Virus record (IMG/VR): IMGVR_UViG_3300027861_000097
Location: 1 to 35,459 of that record
Length of the DNA stretch: 35,459 nt
Direction: 5' to 3' (one strand)
Source of the DNA: a virus
Positions 14,032-22,278 of the stretch are shown here, one piece after another (within the stretch, counting starts at the first letter, position 1; every line of letters begins with the position of its first letter). A program made the translations under genes and the position numbers. The notes beneath the pieces are model-generated. The model worked only from the letters and a program-made list of their open reading frames with translations, searched no databases and was not told where the DNA came from.

Positions 14032-16134
14032 TTATTTCTTATTTAATATCGACCCTAATTGTCTCACTAAATCCATATCACCAGTGTCTAAAGCTAAATC
14101 TATTTCACGTTCTAAATCTCTTTTAGACATAGACTCATAATTAGGTTCATCACTTTCTTCTTCACCATCATTAGTCATAATATCGTCTATATTAACTTCT
14201 GAAGAATCTTCACTTGGTGGTACTAGTGTATCACCATCTTCTTCACCATCCTCTTCCTCATAACCACCAAGGACCTCATCTGAAGATTCTTGTCTTAACT
14301 CTTCCAAAGCTTCGTCAGCTAATCTCCTAACTTTATTCTGTGCATCTCCACTTCCAGATATCAAACCTTCTATGGTTGAGTTAAACTCATCATCACCCAA
14401 ACCTTGTAACATATTCCAAGTTAACGAAAGAACCTCTTGGTTATCTACTGGTATTTGTTGTACAAACTTCTCCCATATTTTAGCACCTAACCTAATATCA
14501 TTAGTTTCTGATTCTAAATTATCTGTTTTATCTAAGACATACTTTCTTTCTTCTGAATTTTCTGGTAAACCCCATAAAGACATTAATTCTAATACACCCT
14601 TACTTAATTCATGTAACAGAAATGGGAATACCATTCCTTGTGCTATTATTTTAGGTTTCTGTGGGTTAGATAAATCTAATTTAACGTTACCAGCGTGAAT
14701 ACCACTCTCACCTTCAGATTTTATAGATTGATTATCCAATAAAAAGTAGTTTGCGTCATTCGCTGCCATAACATTAGAATAGTGATTACCTAATTGTGGG
14801 TTTTCTTGTCTGAGAGTATCATCCATGTGATGTAAGTTCTGAGACTTTCTAGCTGCTCCATGAATCATCGCGTTAGTTAATCTACGTCTCTTCACTTTTG
14901 GTTTTAACTCTTCAGAAGTTTTATCTTGTGGTGGAGGTGTATTACCCTTCCCCATCTTTAAGTTTTGTCTATTAATTTTACCAAGTTTAACACCTACTTG
15001 ATTAGACATCTGTTCCATTTGTTCTGGTGACGCATCAGCACCAAGTATCAGTTGTGGTGGTAAACCAACTATTTTAGCATCAAACTCAACGGCGTCAACA
15101 GGGATGTTAAATTCTTTTCTAATCATATCAACAGCTTTCCTTTCTAAATTTCCAATACCTAAACGATACTCTTCTTTAGCTGACTCAACCAATGAACTCA
15201 TCAGTAATGTTTGAACGTCCATTAAACTAACGTTTGTTTTACCAGTTTTTCTCCTTATAGAATCAGCAATATCACCAAAAGACTCTTGTGCTAATTGGTT
15301 TGTCATTTCTCTACTTAAAATATCTCTATAGTCGTTGTCACCACTTTCGAAACTATTTCTTACACTATCTTCCATATTTGCTTCAGTAATTATTTGATTT
15401 CTTAAATCAGATTTTTTAATAATACGTTTATCTTCAGCAATAATACTCATAATTTCTGATTCAGACAAATTTATCTCCATTTTTTCGGTAGATTCTGAAG
15501 TTTCCCCCTTATCTATTGTAGCTGTTTGGTTATCTTTAGATACCCTTAACTTATTAGTGTCTTTTGGTTCCATCTTTTCTATTTTATCTTTATACTTTTC
15601 AAAATCACTTGGGTTGTTAAATTCTCCCTCATCATTAACACCTATATCATATTTTTCAGCTGGTACATCTCTAGTCACATCCTCAACCTCAGCTAGTTCT
15701 TCATCATTTAAAAGATAAGGTTCTTGTTTTTTACCCTCTAATTTATACGTACCCAAATCCCTCTCAATCCCAGAATCAGTAACTTTCATTTTTGAAAGTA
15801 AAATATCTTGTTGGTGTTTATTAAATTTAGATGGGTCTTTATCGAATTCTCCATAAACTAAATCATCTAATTTTTTAAGTTCTCTCATTACTTTTTTTAA
15901 CATACCCCTTTTTTCGTATCTTGGGTGTTCGTCTAACTGATTTTGAACGAAGGACTTTAGATTATTCATTTCTTTTTTATACCCTTCTTCATCACCACTT
16001 TTCTTTAGTTTATATAAATTGGGTATTTTTCTAACACTGTAACCTATACTTTTAGCCATAATAGCTAAGTCATGTAGTTTATCTCTTAATTTATCCCACA
16101 TTACACCTTCTGTTAGATTTTTTTTTGTTTTCAT
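14032..16134 (-). CDS. Large acidic probable internal virion protein (700 aa)
   Basis: A 700-residue protein starting MKTKKNLTE|GVMWDKLR, a short leader with an (L/I)xE site after residue 9. It has a basic helical N-terminal domain (about 10-110), an acidic linker (about 130-230), and a helical middle containing KVKRRRLTNAMIHGAARKSQ (about 412-431) and NYFLLDNQS. A C-terminal tail (about 620-690) is rich in Glu/Asp/Ser. No catalytic motif was recognised. The basic KRRRLTNAMIHGAARKSQN block could contact DNA. Its ATG overlaps the stop of the 136-aa gene by four bases (ATGA). Size, tag and position upstream of terminase favour an internal head or injected protein. Confidence 0.8.
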   Translation of the reverse strand: MKTKKNLTEGVMWDKLRDKLHDLAIMAKSIGYSVRKIPNLYKLKKSGDEEGYKKEMNNLKSFVQNQLDEHPRYEKRGMLKKVMRELKKLDDLVYGEFDKDPSKFNKHQQDILLSKMKVTDSGIERDLGTYKLEGKKQEPYLLNDEELAEVEDVTRDVPAEKYDIGVNDEGEFNNPSDFEKYKDKIEKMEPKDTNKLRVSKDNQTATIDKGETSESTEKMEINLSESEIMSIIAEDKRIIKKSDLRNQIITEANMEDSVRNSFESGDNDYRDILSREMTNQLAQESFGDIADSIRRKTGKTNVSLMDVQTLLMSSLVESAKEEYRLGIGNLERKAVDMIRKEFNIPVDAVEFDAKIVGLPPQLILGADASPEQMEQMSNQVGVKLGKINRQNLKMGKGNTPPPQDKTSEELKPKVKRRRLTNAMIHGAARKSQNLHHMDDTLRQENPQLGNHYSNVMAANDANYFLLDNQSIKSEGESGIHAGNVKLDLSNPQKPKIIAQGMVFPFLLHELSKGVLELMSLWGLPENSEERKYVLDKTDNLESETNDIRLGAKIWEKFVQQIPVDNQEVLSLTWNMLQGLGDDEFNSTIEGLISGSGDAQNKVRRLADEALEELRQESSDEVLGGYEEEDGEEDGDTLVPPSEDSSEVNIDDIMTNDGEEESDEPNYESMSKRDLEREIDLALDTGDMDLVRQLGSILNKK

Positions 16135-16541
16135 AATCCTATTACTTTATTCTCTTTGTATTTTAATATGAGGTCATATTCATAAAGTTGGTCATCCACA
16201 GACTCCTTGGTGTCACCAAATTTAAAAACCCTACGTTTCTCAACCAACTCCTCATCCTCCTCTAGTTTCTCCCAACCCAATGCAATAATACCCTCTACAG
16301 CATTATAAATATCACGAACTCCGTCTTCCTGTACTAATTCCATGTTGAAAAGATTTGTTTTGAGTGTCCCAACAGATTTAATAATATTTTCATCAGGTGA
16401 TAACTCCCTAGTTTCGGTCATGACAGAAGATTCATACCAACTATCATCCCACTCCCAATCTATTGAATCTGAAAAGAGGAACTCAAAAATGTGTTCCCCT
16501 TTAAATGTTGTCCCTATTCTGTTAATATAAATTAAATACAT
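16131..16541 (-). CDS. Unknown protein coupled to two acidic virion genes (136 aa)
   Basis: A 136-residue, mixed alpha/beta protein starting MYLIYINRIGTTFKGEHIFE and rich in Trp and acidic residues (DSIDWEWDDSWYE near 26-38). There is no membrane segment, signal or leader tag. Its ATG shares one base with the stop of the acidic 654-aa gene, and its stop overlaps the start of the 700-aa gene, so the three are translationally coupled and probably made in fixed ratio. It may be a structural or chaperone partner of the two acidic proteins. No family was recognised. Confidence 0.78.
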   Translation of the reverse strand: MYLIYINRIGTTFKGEHIFEFLFSDSIDWEWDDSWYESSVMTETRELSPDENIIKSVGTLKTNLFNMELVQEDGVRDIYNAVEGIIALGWEKLEEDEELVEKRRVFKFGDTKESVDDQLYEYDLILKYKENKVIGL

Positions 16542-18505
16542 TATTCAAACTCTACTTCATCTTCAGCTTTTGGACCTGGTTCCTCACCTGGTGTAATTGA
16601 TGGTGGTGGTGTAAATGGTCTTCTTGAAGGTCTCTCACTTGGAGACTTTCTTTCTGGTTTACCAGGTTTTGTATCTGGTTGACTTGGTCTTTTATCTGGA
16701 GTTCTTTGTGGTGCTGGACTCATTTCTATATCTTCTACCATATCTATCTCTAATTCTTGTTTTTCTTTTTTAGTTAAATCTTCTCCAAAAATTTCGATAA
16801 AATCTTCGACACTGTCAACAGGTTCACCTGAAAAGTTATTACCTTTCATTTCACCAACTTCAATATCACCTACAGAGTTAATTCTAGAAACAAGAACTTT
16901 TTTACCATCACCATTAATGATATCTAAATAAATTACACTTTCTTCTGGGTCTTCAGATGTTGCCTTTTTTCTTAATTCAACACCCATCCCATATCTTTTA
17001 ACAACAGTTTCAACGTCCTCATAAGCTTTTTCTTGTTCGTAAGTTTCCATTTGGTCGTTTAAGTGGTCTTCAGTCATATAATCACCTTCTTCCATAAACT
17101 CAGTGTCATAAGGTAATTTATGTTTTGACCATTTTTCAACAGGGTCCAAGTCATAACCTGGTGCTGATTGTTTGTGGTAATGTTTTGATATATCTTTTTC
17201 AGCTTGTTTATAAGCCGTTTTATATGGTGACCTACTATACTTTTTAGCCACACTAATTTTAGGACCGTAAAGGGCTTCCATTTCTTCTGGACCCATTTCG
17301 TCTTCCTCAATATCCAATAATAATTTATCTTCAACATTCTTATCTTCAGGTTTAGCAACTTTATCATCTTCGTCACCACCTAATTCAGTATCTTCTTCTT
17401 TATCTTCTGATTCATAAGCTCTGGTTAACCCACCGTTGTATCTATTGGCTCCACTAACATCTATATTAGTATCCTCATCCATGTAAGAATCATAATCATC
17501 ATACTCACTATCTGATTCAGTTGGTTCCCAATTATATTGACTCATACCATCAAATTCGTCATCCATGTAGTTGTCATAACTTTCTTCCATTTCCATTTCT
17601 TCAGATGGAACTTCTTCTTCTTCAGAATTATCACCGTTGTCCTCAGAAGTTTTAACAGTTTTGATAATATCTTTTTTGTCTTCTGAATCCATAGTATCTA
17701 AATCTAAAGCTGACAATACAGATTTAGCAACCCACTTCTGCATATCAGATGAAATATCCTCAATATCTCTAAGTTGTTGACCTAATTTACCAGTTGTACT
17801 TTGTATGTCTCTTATCTCATCTTCAGTATCATCAAATTCCTCGCCCTCTTCAAAATCAAAAGATTCTTCTTCAGATGGTTCTTCTTCAGATTCAAAATCA
17901 AAAGATTCTTCTTCAGATGGTTCTTCTTCAGATTCAAAATCAAAAGATTCTTCTTCAGATGGTTCTTCTTCAGATTCAAAATCAAAAGATTCTTCACCAC
18001 CTTCAGTTTCCCCTTCTTCAGATTCAAAATCGAAAGATTCTTCCTCAGTATTTTCGACATCATCACCGAAATCAAACTCATCCTCAGCTTTGGGTTCTTC
18101 TATTTTAGGTTCTTGTTTTTTAGATTTCTTTTTATCTAATTTTAGAACATATTTTTTTTCGTTTAAAGAATCAGATTCTAAAATGTTAACATTACTAACA
18201 TCGAAATGATTATTAATTTCTTCAAACATTAAATTTAGATGTTTTGCCGCTTCACTAAAAGACTTAAAATTGTTTTTAGCTTTATTAGCAACACCACCTA
18301 TATAATCAAAATCAGATTCTTTTAAATCTTTAGTGGTTTTTGTTTCTTTGATGTAATATTTTTTATTTTCTCTAATGATAGCGTAAGTATTACCATTAAC
18401 CGATTCTTTAATCAAATCAAAAGAGGATAAAACATCACTTTCTTTTGTTGGATTAATATTAGATAAATCTAACATCTTATTTAAAGTACTTTTTTTCATT
18501 TTCAT
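16541..18505 (-). CDS. Very acidic, repeat-bearing probable virion core protein (654 aa)
   Basis: A 654-residue protein dominated by Glu, Asp and Ser. A short basic N-terminal domain (about 1-115, including LIKE|S near residue 30) is followed by acidic linkers. The SFDFESEEEPSEEE repeat lies at about 171-219, then come long Asp/Glu/Tyr stretches, a small folded part around 500-590 (VVKRYGMGVELRKKA...VIYLDII), and a Pro/Arg-rich tail (about 600-645). ATG codons at 18505 and 18499 (MKMKKS) are both possible. Acidic composition resembles scaffold or core proteins, but a dedicated scaffold already precedes the capsid gene. It could be a second core protein or DNA-mimic cargo. Confidence 0.78.
   Translation of the reverse strand: MKMKKSTLNKMLDLSNINPTKESDVLSSFDLIKESVNGNTYAIIRENKKYYIKETKTTKDLKESDFDYIGGVANKAKNNFKSFSEAAKHLNLMFEEINNHFDVSNVNILESDSLNEKKYVLKLDKKKSKKQEPKIEEPKAEDEFDFGDDVENTEEESFDFESEEGETEGGEESFDFESEEEPSEEESFDFESEEEPSEEESFDFESEEEPSEEESFDFEEGEEFDDTEDEIRDIQSTTGKLGQQLRDIEDISSDMQKWVAKSVLSALDLDTMDSEDKKDIIKTVKTSEDNGDNSEEEEVPSEEMEMEESYDNYMDDEFDGMSQYNWEPTESDSEYDDYDSYMDEDTNIDVSGANRYNGGLTRAYESEDKEEDTELGGDEDDKVAKPEDKNVEDKLLLDIEEDEMGPEEMEALYGPKISVAKKYSRSPYKTAYKQAEKDISKHYHKQSAPGYDLDPVEKWSKHKLPYDTEFMEEGDYMTEDHLNDQMETYEQEKAYEDVETVVKRYGMGVELRKKATSEDPEESVIYLDIINGDGKKVLVSRINSVGDIEVGEMKGNNFSGEPVDSVEDFIEIFGEDLTKKEKQELEIDMVEDIEMSPAPQRTPDKRPSQPDTKPGKPERKSPSERPSRRPFTPPPSITPGEEPGPKAEDEVEFE
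17851..17995. repeat. Tandem 42-bp coding repeats in acidic gene
   Basis: Units start at 17851, 17893 and 17935 (three full 42-bp copies), and a partial copy starts at 17977. They encode 14-residue acidic repeats. The copies are nearly identical in DNA, so expansion is recent. Confidence 0.9.
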
Positions 18506-18516
18506 ATATTTTTATG

Positions 18517-18813
18517 TTAACCTTTTATGTTGTTAAAACCATCGGTAGTAACACCACCTTGTCCTGGAGGTCCTGGTCTGAAAAACTCAGGTTTAGGGTT
18601 ACCCAACAACATTAATTGAGCGTTAGCTGGTGTACCACTAGGATCTATTGTTAGTGGTATGACTTGACCATCCCAATTATTGGGTGGGGAGAAGGTTGTC
18701 CCATTAATTGTAAACGGTGAACCCGCTGAATTTTCTATAATTATAAAAGCGGTATAAGTATATGCTGAATAAACAGCTTCAGTACTTAAATGCATAACTG
18801 AATGTAGTGTCAT
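18517..18813 (-). CDS. Small beta-type protein, possible virion component (98 aa)
   Basis: A 98-residue protein starting MTLHSVMHLSTEAVYSAYTY, with alternating beta-type hydrophobics (TAFIIIENSAG, TINGTTFSPP) and a Pro/Gly-rich C-terminal tail with GPPGQGG. It looks like a single immunoglobulin- or carbohydrate-binding-like sheet, but no family match can be claimed. It opens the operon that continues into the acidic 654-aa gene (11-base gap) and has a late element 26 bases before its ATG. A head-decoration or neck protein is a reasonable guess. Confidence 0.75.
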   Translation of the reverse strand: MTLHSVMHLSTEAVYSAYTYTAFIIIENSAGSPFTINGTTFSPPNNWDGQVIPLTIDPSGTPANAQLMLLGNPKPEFFRPGPPGQGGVTTDGFNNIKG

Positions 18814-18839
18814 AATTTTGTCTTTTTATATAAATATGT

Positions 18840-18848
18840 TTATTATTG
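18840..18848 (-). promoter_or_regulatory. Putative phage late promoter element
   Basis: Coding-strand CATATTTAT, 26 bases before the ATG at 18813. It probably drives the run of coupled genes down to the terminator at 13967-13999. Confidence 0.6.
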
Positions 18849-18855
18849 TTTAAAT

Positions 18856-20730
18856 TTATGTGTTAGGTTCGAATTTATTAAGTTCTTCATTGTATACGTA
18901 AGAATTGGAAGGTATAACACCTGACTTCAAATGATGATAACACTCACCCAAAAGGTTTGAGACAGCTGAACTACTAAAATTATTAAGTGGGTATAAAATA
19001 TGGAATTCATCAATTATTTCATAATCATCCCCAACCCAGATACTACCATCATCTTTTTTTTCTGTTTCAAAAAAATCTTGTCTTAGAATAGTGGGGGTAC
19101 GGCTACCATCCTGATCATTAAACACCACAAAATCAACTCTTTCCCATGAATCAGTTTCTTTAACGTCCTTTACCCAATCAAAATCTTTTGTTTCGTCAAG
19201 AAAGGAAGATGGTAATAAATGTTTTTTAAATTTATCGACTTTAGATAACATTAAATATAAGATACCACCTGGTAATATAGAAGCTACAGTAAACCCAACC
19301 AACTTAAGTATATCTTTGAGTTGTTCGGTTACCTTGTCTTTTTCTTCTTTAGATAAGTTTTCACCACTTTTTATTGAGTTTACTAAAATTTTATAAGCTT
19401 CTTTAGTTTCACCACCTTCTTGTTTTACTTTAGAAAGAAAATTATTGAATTTTTTTTTTAATTCACCCTTACTCATATTTTTTTTACTAAATAATTCTAA
19501 TAATTTACCCTTTTTGATTCTGTGTTCAACATAAGCTGTTGAAAAATCAGTTAGACGTTGATTTAATGTACTAGAAACTAACTTTGGGTATTCATTCTCC
19601 AGCCAGTTAATTAAATCTTCCTTATAACCAAAATTTGGTATCTCCAATATTTCTAAGTTATCGTAGTCACCCATATCTCCCGAATAATCAATGGGTAATT
19701 CATTAGAAATACCCTCCCAATAAGGGGTTGCGTAAAAAACAAAATCAGCTATGGTAGGTGATGACCAAAGAATCGATCCACTATGACCGTCCATTGAATA
19801 TTTCCAATCACCATATTTTAATTCTCTTGGGATCGAATTAAAATAATCCATAACAATGTCAAAATGAGCCTGATACTTAGTTATAGGATATTTTTTTATA
19901 GGTGTTTTAGGTGTAATATCCCTTATCCAACTCAAAGAATCGTCTAACATTGACTCTATCAAGGTATTTAATTTAGTCGATTCTAGTGTTACTGAATTAT
20001 CATAGGCCACAGTTTTAATATCATACAACCTATCTAACATACCATTACGTCTTAAAACTTTAAAAACAATATTTTCAACAGAAAACTCACCACCAGTCTC
20101 TAGACCAGACTGACGCATTTTTTTTATTTTTTCAGTTAATTTATCAACACGTTTAATTGTGACCTCATTATCTACCTCATCCATTTCATCATAAATCTCT
20201 TCCACCCTATCCATTAAACGGTTAGATTTTTCTTTCACAGATTTGTCATTAAATGATATTTTTTGTTTTTTGGGTTTAGTCACCCACTCATCTTTTAATA
20301 TGGAATAAACACCAGTAGAGTGATGTGGTTCGTTTATATCTTGTACATACAATTCCACATCATAACCATAAATGGTAACGTCATGTTCTTTATTCCAATT
20401 AGAACTTTTAGATTTAAGAAAGTCCTGTACCAACTCCTCATCTACTGGAATATCATCATAATCCACCACAATATGTAAATCAACATCAGAGTACTTAGAC
20501 CAATTATAATTAGCCAAAGAACCAGTCATGGTTACGTCCTCAATATCAACTTTAGGTAATTCCAAAGACTCAAAATAATCGTCAGCAATCTTTAACAAAG
20601 TTTTTCTAACGTCAGATTTCATTTTTTGATCTTCATCCCATATTTTAGGATTAAGTTCATCCTGCACTTTAAAACCAGATAAATCTATAGATCTATCAGA
20701 TTTTTCAATTTCTTTCTCATTTACCACCAT
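18856..20730 (-). CDS. Nucleotidyltransferase-fold protein with LETM1-like membrane hairpin
   Basis: A protein of about 624 residues. The N-terminal part has a pol-beta-type nucleotidyltransferase signature: TGSLANYNWSKYSDVDLHIV with Gly70-Ser71 and Asp82/Asp84, and a third acidic position in YDVELYVQD (Glu126). The substrate is unknown. The C-terminal part has a charged helical region, then a hydrophobic stretch with SILPGGILYLMLSK ending LPSSF (about 506-510), reminiscent of the LETM1 family membrane segment. The final part begins FDWVKDV, a motif shared with the divergent neighbour. I chose ATG 20730 because the ATG at 20736 overlaps the late element; the 20745 start would be GTG. A membrane-linked NTase in a virion operon is odd. 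Confidence 0.82.
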   Translation of the reverse strand: MVVNEKEIEKSDRSIDLSGFKVQDELNPKIWDEDQKMKSDVRKTLLKIADDYFESLELPKVDIEDVTMTGSLANYNWSKYSDVDLHIVVDYDDIPVDEELVQDFLKSKSSNWNKEHDVTIYGYDVELYVQDINEPHHSTGVYSILKDEWVTKPKKQKISFNDKSVKEKSNRLMDRVEEIYDEMDEVDNEVTIKRVDKLTEKIKKMRQSGLETGGEFSVENIVFKVLRRNGMLDRLYDIKTVAYDNSVTLESTKLNTLIESMLDDSLSWIRDITPKTPIKKYPITKYQAHFDIVMDYFNSIPRELKYGDWKYSMDGHSGSILWSSPTIADFVFYATPYWEGISNELPIDYSGDMGDYDNLEILEIPNFGYKEDLINWLENEYPKLVSSTLNQRLTDFSTAYVEHRIKKGKLLELFSKKNMSKGELKKKFNNFLSKVKQEGGETKEAYKILVNSIKSGENLSKEEKDKVTEQLKDILKLVGFTVASILPGGILYLMLSKVDKFKKHLLPSSFLDETKDFDWVKDVKETDSWERVDFVVFNDQDGSRTPTILRQDFFETEKKDDGSIWVGDDYEIIDEFHILYPLNNFSSSAVSNLLGECYHHLKSGVIPSNSYVYNEELNKFEPNT

Positions 20731-20734
20731 ATTC

Positions 20735-20743
20735 ATAAATATC
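20735..20743 (-). promoter_or_regulatory. Putative late promoter element, left half of a divergent pair
   Basis: Coding-strand GATATTTAT, ending four bases before the preferred ATG at 20730. Its core is an exact inverted repeat of the plus-strand element at 20747. Confidence 0.55.
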
Positions 20744-20746
20744 ACA

Positions 20747-20754
20747 ATATTTAT
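20747..20754 (+). promoter_or_regulatory. Putative late promoter element, right half of a divergent pair
   Basis: ATATTTAT on the plus strand, 8 bases before the ATG at 20763. It is separated by four bases (CACA) from the opposing copy. Confidence 0.5.
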
Positions 20755-20762
20755 TAAATGTA

Positions 20763-21308
20763 ATGAGAAATACTATTAAGAAAATATTAAAAGAAAATGA
20801 TTTTGATTGGACTAAAGATGTTGAACCTATTAGTGTAGAACAAATAGAGGATAAGATTGATGTTATAACTGACTATGGGGCCAGCAATTGGTTTTTAAAT
20901 CATATCGCCACAAAAGTACATGGATTAGGTTTATTAAATAAAGAACTGAACCTATTGACCGATATAATAAAACAAGTGGCAGAAACCTCACAAGAAAACG
21001 GTAAACAATTGGGTTGGGAAGAAGGTCATAGAGAAGGTCATAGAGAGGGTTTTACAGAAGGAGAGAAAGATTGTGAAGATAACATCAATCATCTTCTACA
21101 AAACGCTCAGGATGAAGGTTACGATGAAGGTTACGCTGATGGACTTAAACAAGGAGAAGAAGAAGGTAAAGACCAAGCCGAAAAAGAATTTAATGAAATA
21201 AAGGAAATTGTATATAATAAAGGTTTCGAAGAGGGAAGAATGTATGAGGCTGGTTTAGATTCCGAAGAATATGAAAGAAGACAAAGTGGGTTAGACTTTG
21301 AATATTAA
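20763..21308 (+). CDS. Tagged coiled-coil protein with FliH-like glycine repeats (181 aa)
   Basis: A 181-residue protein starting MRNTIKKILKE|NDFDWTKDV. It has a capsid-targeting-like leader with an LKE site at residue 11, followed by a DFDWxKDV motif also found in the neighbouring nucleotidyltransferase gene. Residues about 78-170 form a long charged helix with glycines spaced every four residues (EEGHREGHREGFTEGE, DEGYDEGYADGLKQGEEEG). This resembles the GxxxG repeats of FliH/type III secretion stator proteins, which pack helices closely. No membrane segment. It is co-transcribed with the next tagged gene from a plus-strand late element. A role as an elongated internal or tail-associated protein is inferred. 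Confidence 0.8.
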   Translation: MRNTIKKILKENDFDWTKDVEPISVEQIEDKIDVITDYGASNWFLNHIATKVHGLGLLNKELNLLTDIIKQVAETSQENGKQLGWEEGHREGHREGFTEGEKDCEDNINHLLQNAQDEGYDEGYADGLKQGEEEGKDQAEKEFNEIKEIVYNKGFEEGRMYEAGLDSEEYERRQSGLDFEY

Positions 21309-21320
21309 AATTAATTAAAA

Positions 21321-21650
21321 ATGAAAAAAATTATAAGATTAACTGAATCACAAATGAGTAAACTAACTGAGGTTAGGATAAATGAAGTAACCGCGGCTGA
21401 AGTAGCTAAAGTATTAGAAGCAATACCTTGTACAGGTCAAAGTGTTAAGTCTTTAATAAGTAAACGTTTAAATGAATATGGTTTCAAAGATGTTACAGTT
21501 AAGTTTTTAAATTATGGTGAAAATAATAAGTTGTTGAATTATATAGCTTACACTGAAGGACCTATTTTTATTATAGAATCTATTAGTAATTCTAAAGTAT
21601 CACCACCTTGTATGGAAGTTCTTAGTGTTATACCTTATCTCAGAACTTAA
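21321..21650 (+). CDS. Tagged small unknown protein (109 aa)
   Basis: A 109-residue protein starting MKKIIRLTE|SQMSKLTE|VRINE|V. These are the clearest stacked (L/I)xE sites in the window, on an N-terminus of the widespread phage form KKxIRLTESxM. The mature part has a helix (AAEVAKVLEAIP), a beta segment with VTVKFLNYGE, and two cysteines. No family was recognised. It follows the glycine-repeat gene by 12 bases, in the same operon, and its stop overlaps the 3' end of the convergent KTSC gene by four bases. No terminator is seen between them. Confidence 0.78.
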   Translation: MKKIIRLTESQMSKLTEVRINEVTAAEVAKVLEAIPCTGQSVKSLISKRLNEYGFKDVTVKFLNYGENNKLLNYIAYTEGPIFIIESISNSKVSPPCMEVLSVIPYLRT

Positions 21651-21952
21651 ACACCTTTACGTTCATTTATTTGACTCTTTAGGTTTAATAGACCCTCCTC
21701 AGTGAGAGAAATTAATTTAGTACACTCATACTTATTCATAGTTTTATTGAAAACCGAACCTTGACTCTCAGACACCTCAAATCTAATATAATCCCTATCC
21801 AACACTTCTTTATAAACATACCTAGTACCAGCTTTGAAGGTTATTTTTAAGGTTTTTTTAGATTTATCATATTCAGAATGTAATATATTACTAGAATCTA
21901 TTAAACACTCTATAACACCATCTTCCTTTTTCTCTCTTTTTACTACTGCCAT
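21647..21952 (-). CDS. KTSC-domain protein
   Basis: A 101-residue protein whose central part matches the KTSC domain: DSSNILHSEYDKSKKTLKIT, then FKAGTRYVYKEV, then SESQGSVFNKTMNKYECTKL (about 18-80). KTSC domains are small beta folds often found alone in phages or fused to other domains; their ligand is not known. The N-terminus is Lys/Glu-rich, and the C-terminal helix carries LTEEGLLN. The gene overlaps the end of the upstream 74-aa gene and is part of a short minus-strand operon with a host-like early promoter at 22213-22243. Confidence 0.85.
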   Translation of the reverse strand: MAVVKREKKEDGVIECLIDSSNILHSEYDKSKKTLKITFKAGTRYVYKEVLDRDYIRFEVSESQGSVFNKTMNKYECTKLISLTEEGLLNLKSQINERKGV

Positions 21953-22167
21953 ATTTTATAAGATTTAATTGTTTTTAGGTTAAAAACTTGTCCAGTTATA
22001 CCACCCTCTTCTTTAGTTTCTATAATCATGTTATCACTTTTAAAAAAATAAAATGAGTTTTGGAAATCTACCCTATAAGTACCACTATCGAAACCATCAT
22101 CATCATAAGGGTTGTTTTTTATTATTAAACTAATATTAAAAAGTTCTTTATATTGAATATTTGTCAT
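21943..22167 (-). CDS. Small unknown early protein (74 aa)
   Basis: A 74-residue protein starting MTNIQYKELFNISLIIKNNP, beta-type, with an Asp/Gly turn (DDDGFDSGTYRV) and a C-terminal VFNLKTIKSYKIWQ. No motif was recognised. It is the first gene of a two-gene operon with the KTSC protein, overlapping it by ten bases. Its promoter has the host consensus, and the leader is about 45 bases. Expected early in infection; function unknown. Confidence 0.7.
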   Translation of the reverse strand: MTNIQYKELFNISLIIKNNPYDDDGFDSGTYRVDFQNSFYFFKSDNMIIETKEEGGITGQVFNLKTIKSYKIWQ

Positions 22168-22212
22168 TTATTTATTGATTTATCACCAAGATTATGTTAT
22201 AATTAACAATAA

Positions 22213-22243
22213 CAAATATAATAATAATAAATAAAAAAACAAA
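22213..22243 (-). promoter_or_regulatory. Bacteroidota-type promoter for the 74-aa/KTSC operon
   Basis: On the minus strand TTTG (22243-22240), a 19-base spacer, then TATATTTG (22220-22213), an exact match to TTTG/TANNTTTG. It lies face to face with the clpC promoter, whose -33 box begins four bases beyond the -33 box of this one. Confidence 0.8.
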
Positions 22244-22246
22244 TCG

Positions 22247-22278
22247 CTTGTTAATTTTAAATATTTAACTTATTATTG
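22247..22278 (+). promoter_or_regulatory. Bacteroidota-type promoter for clpC
   Basis: TTG (22248-22250), a 20-base spacer, and TATTATTG (22271-22278), one mismatch from TANNTTTG. The ATG at 22284 follows five bases after the box, so the mRNA is probably leaderless. Confidence 0.7.

Noticed and set aside
17794-18209. Repeat-rich plus-strand frames opposite the acidic gene, and possible CRISPR-like array
   Set aside because: The 42-bp units are adjacent with no unique spacers and keep the reading frame, so they are coding repeats and not a CRISPR array.
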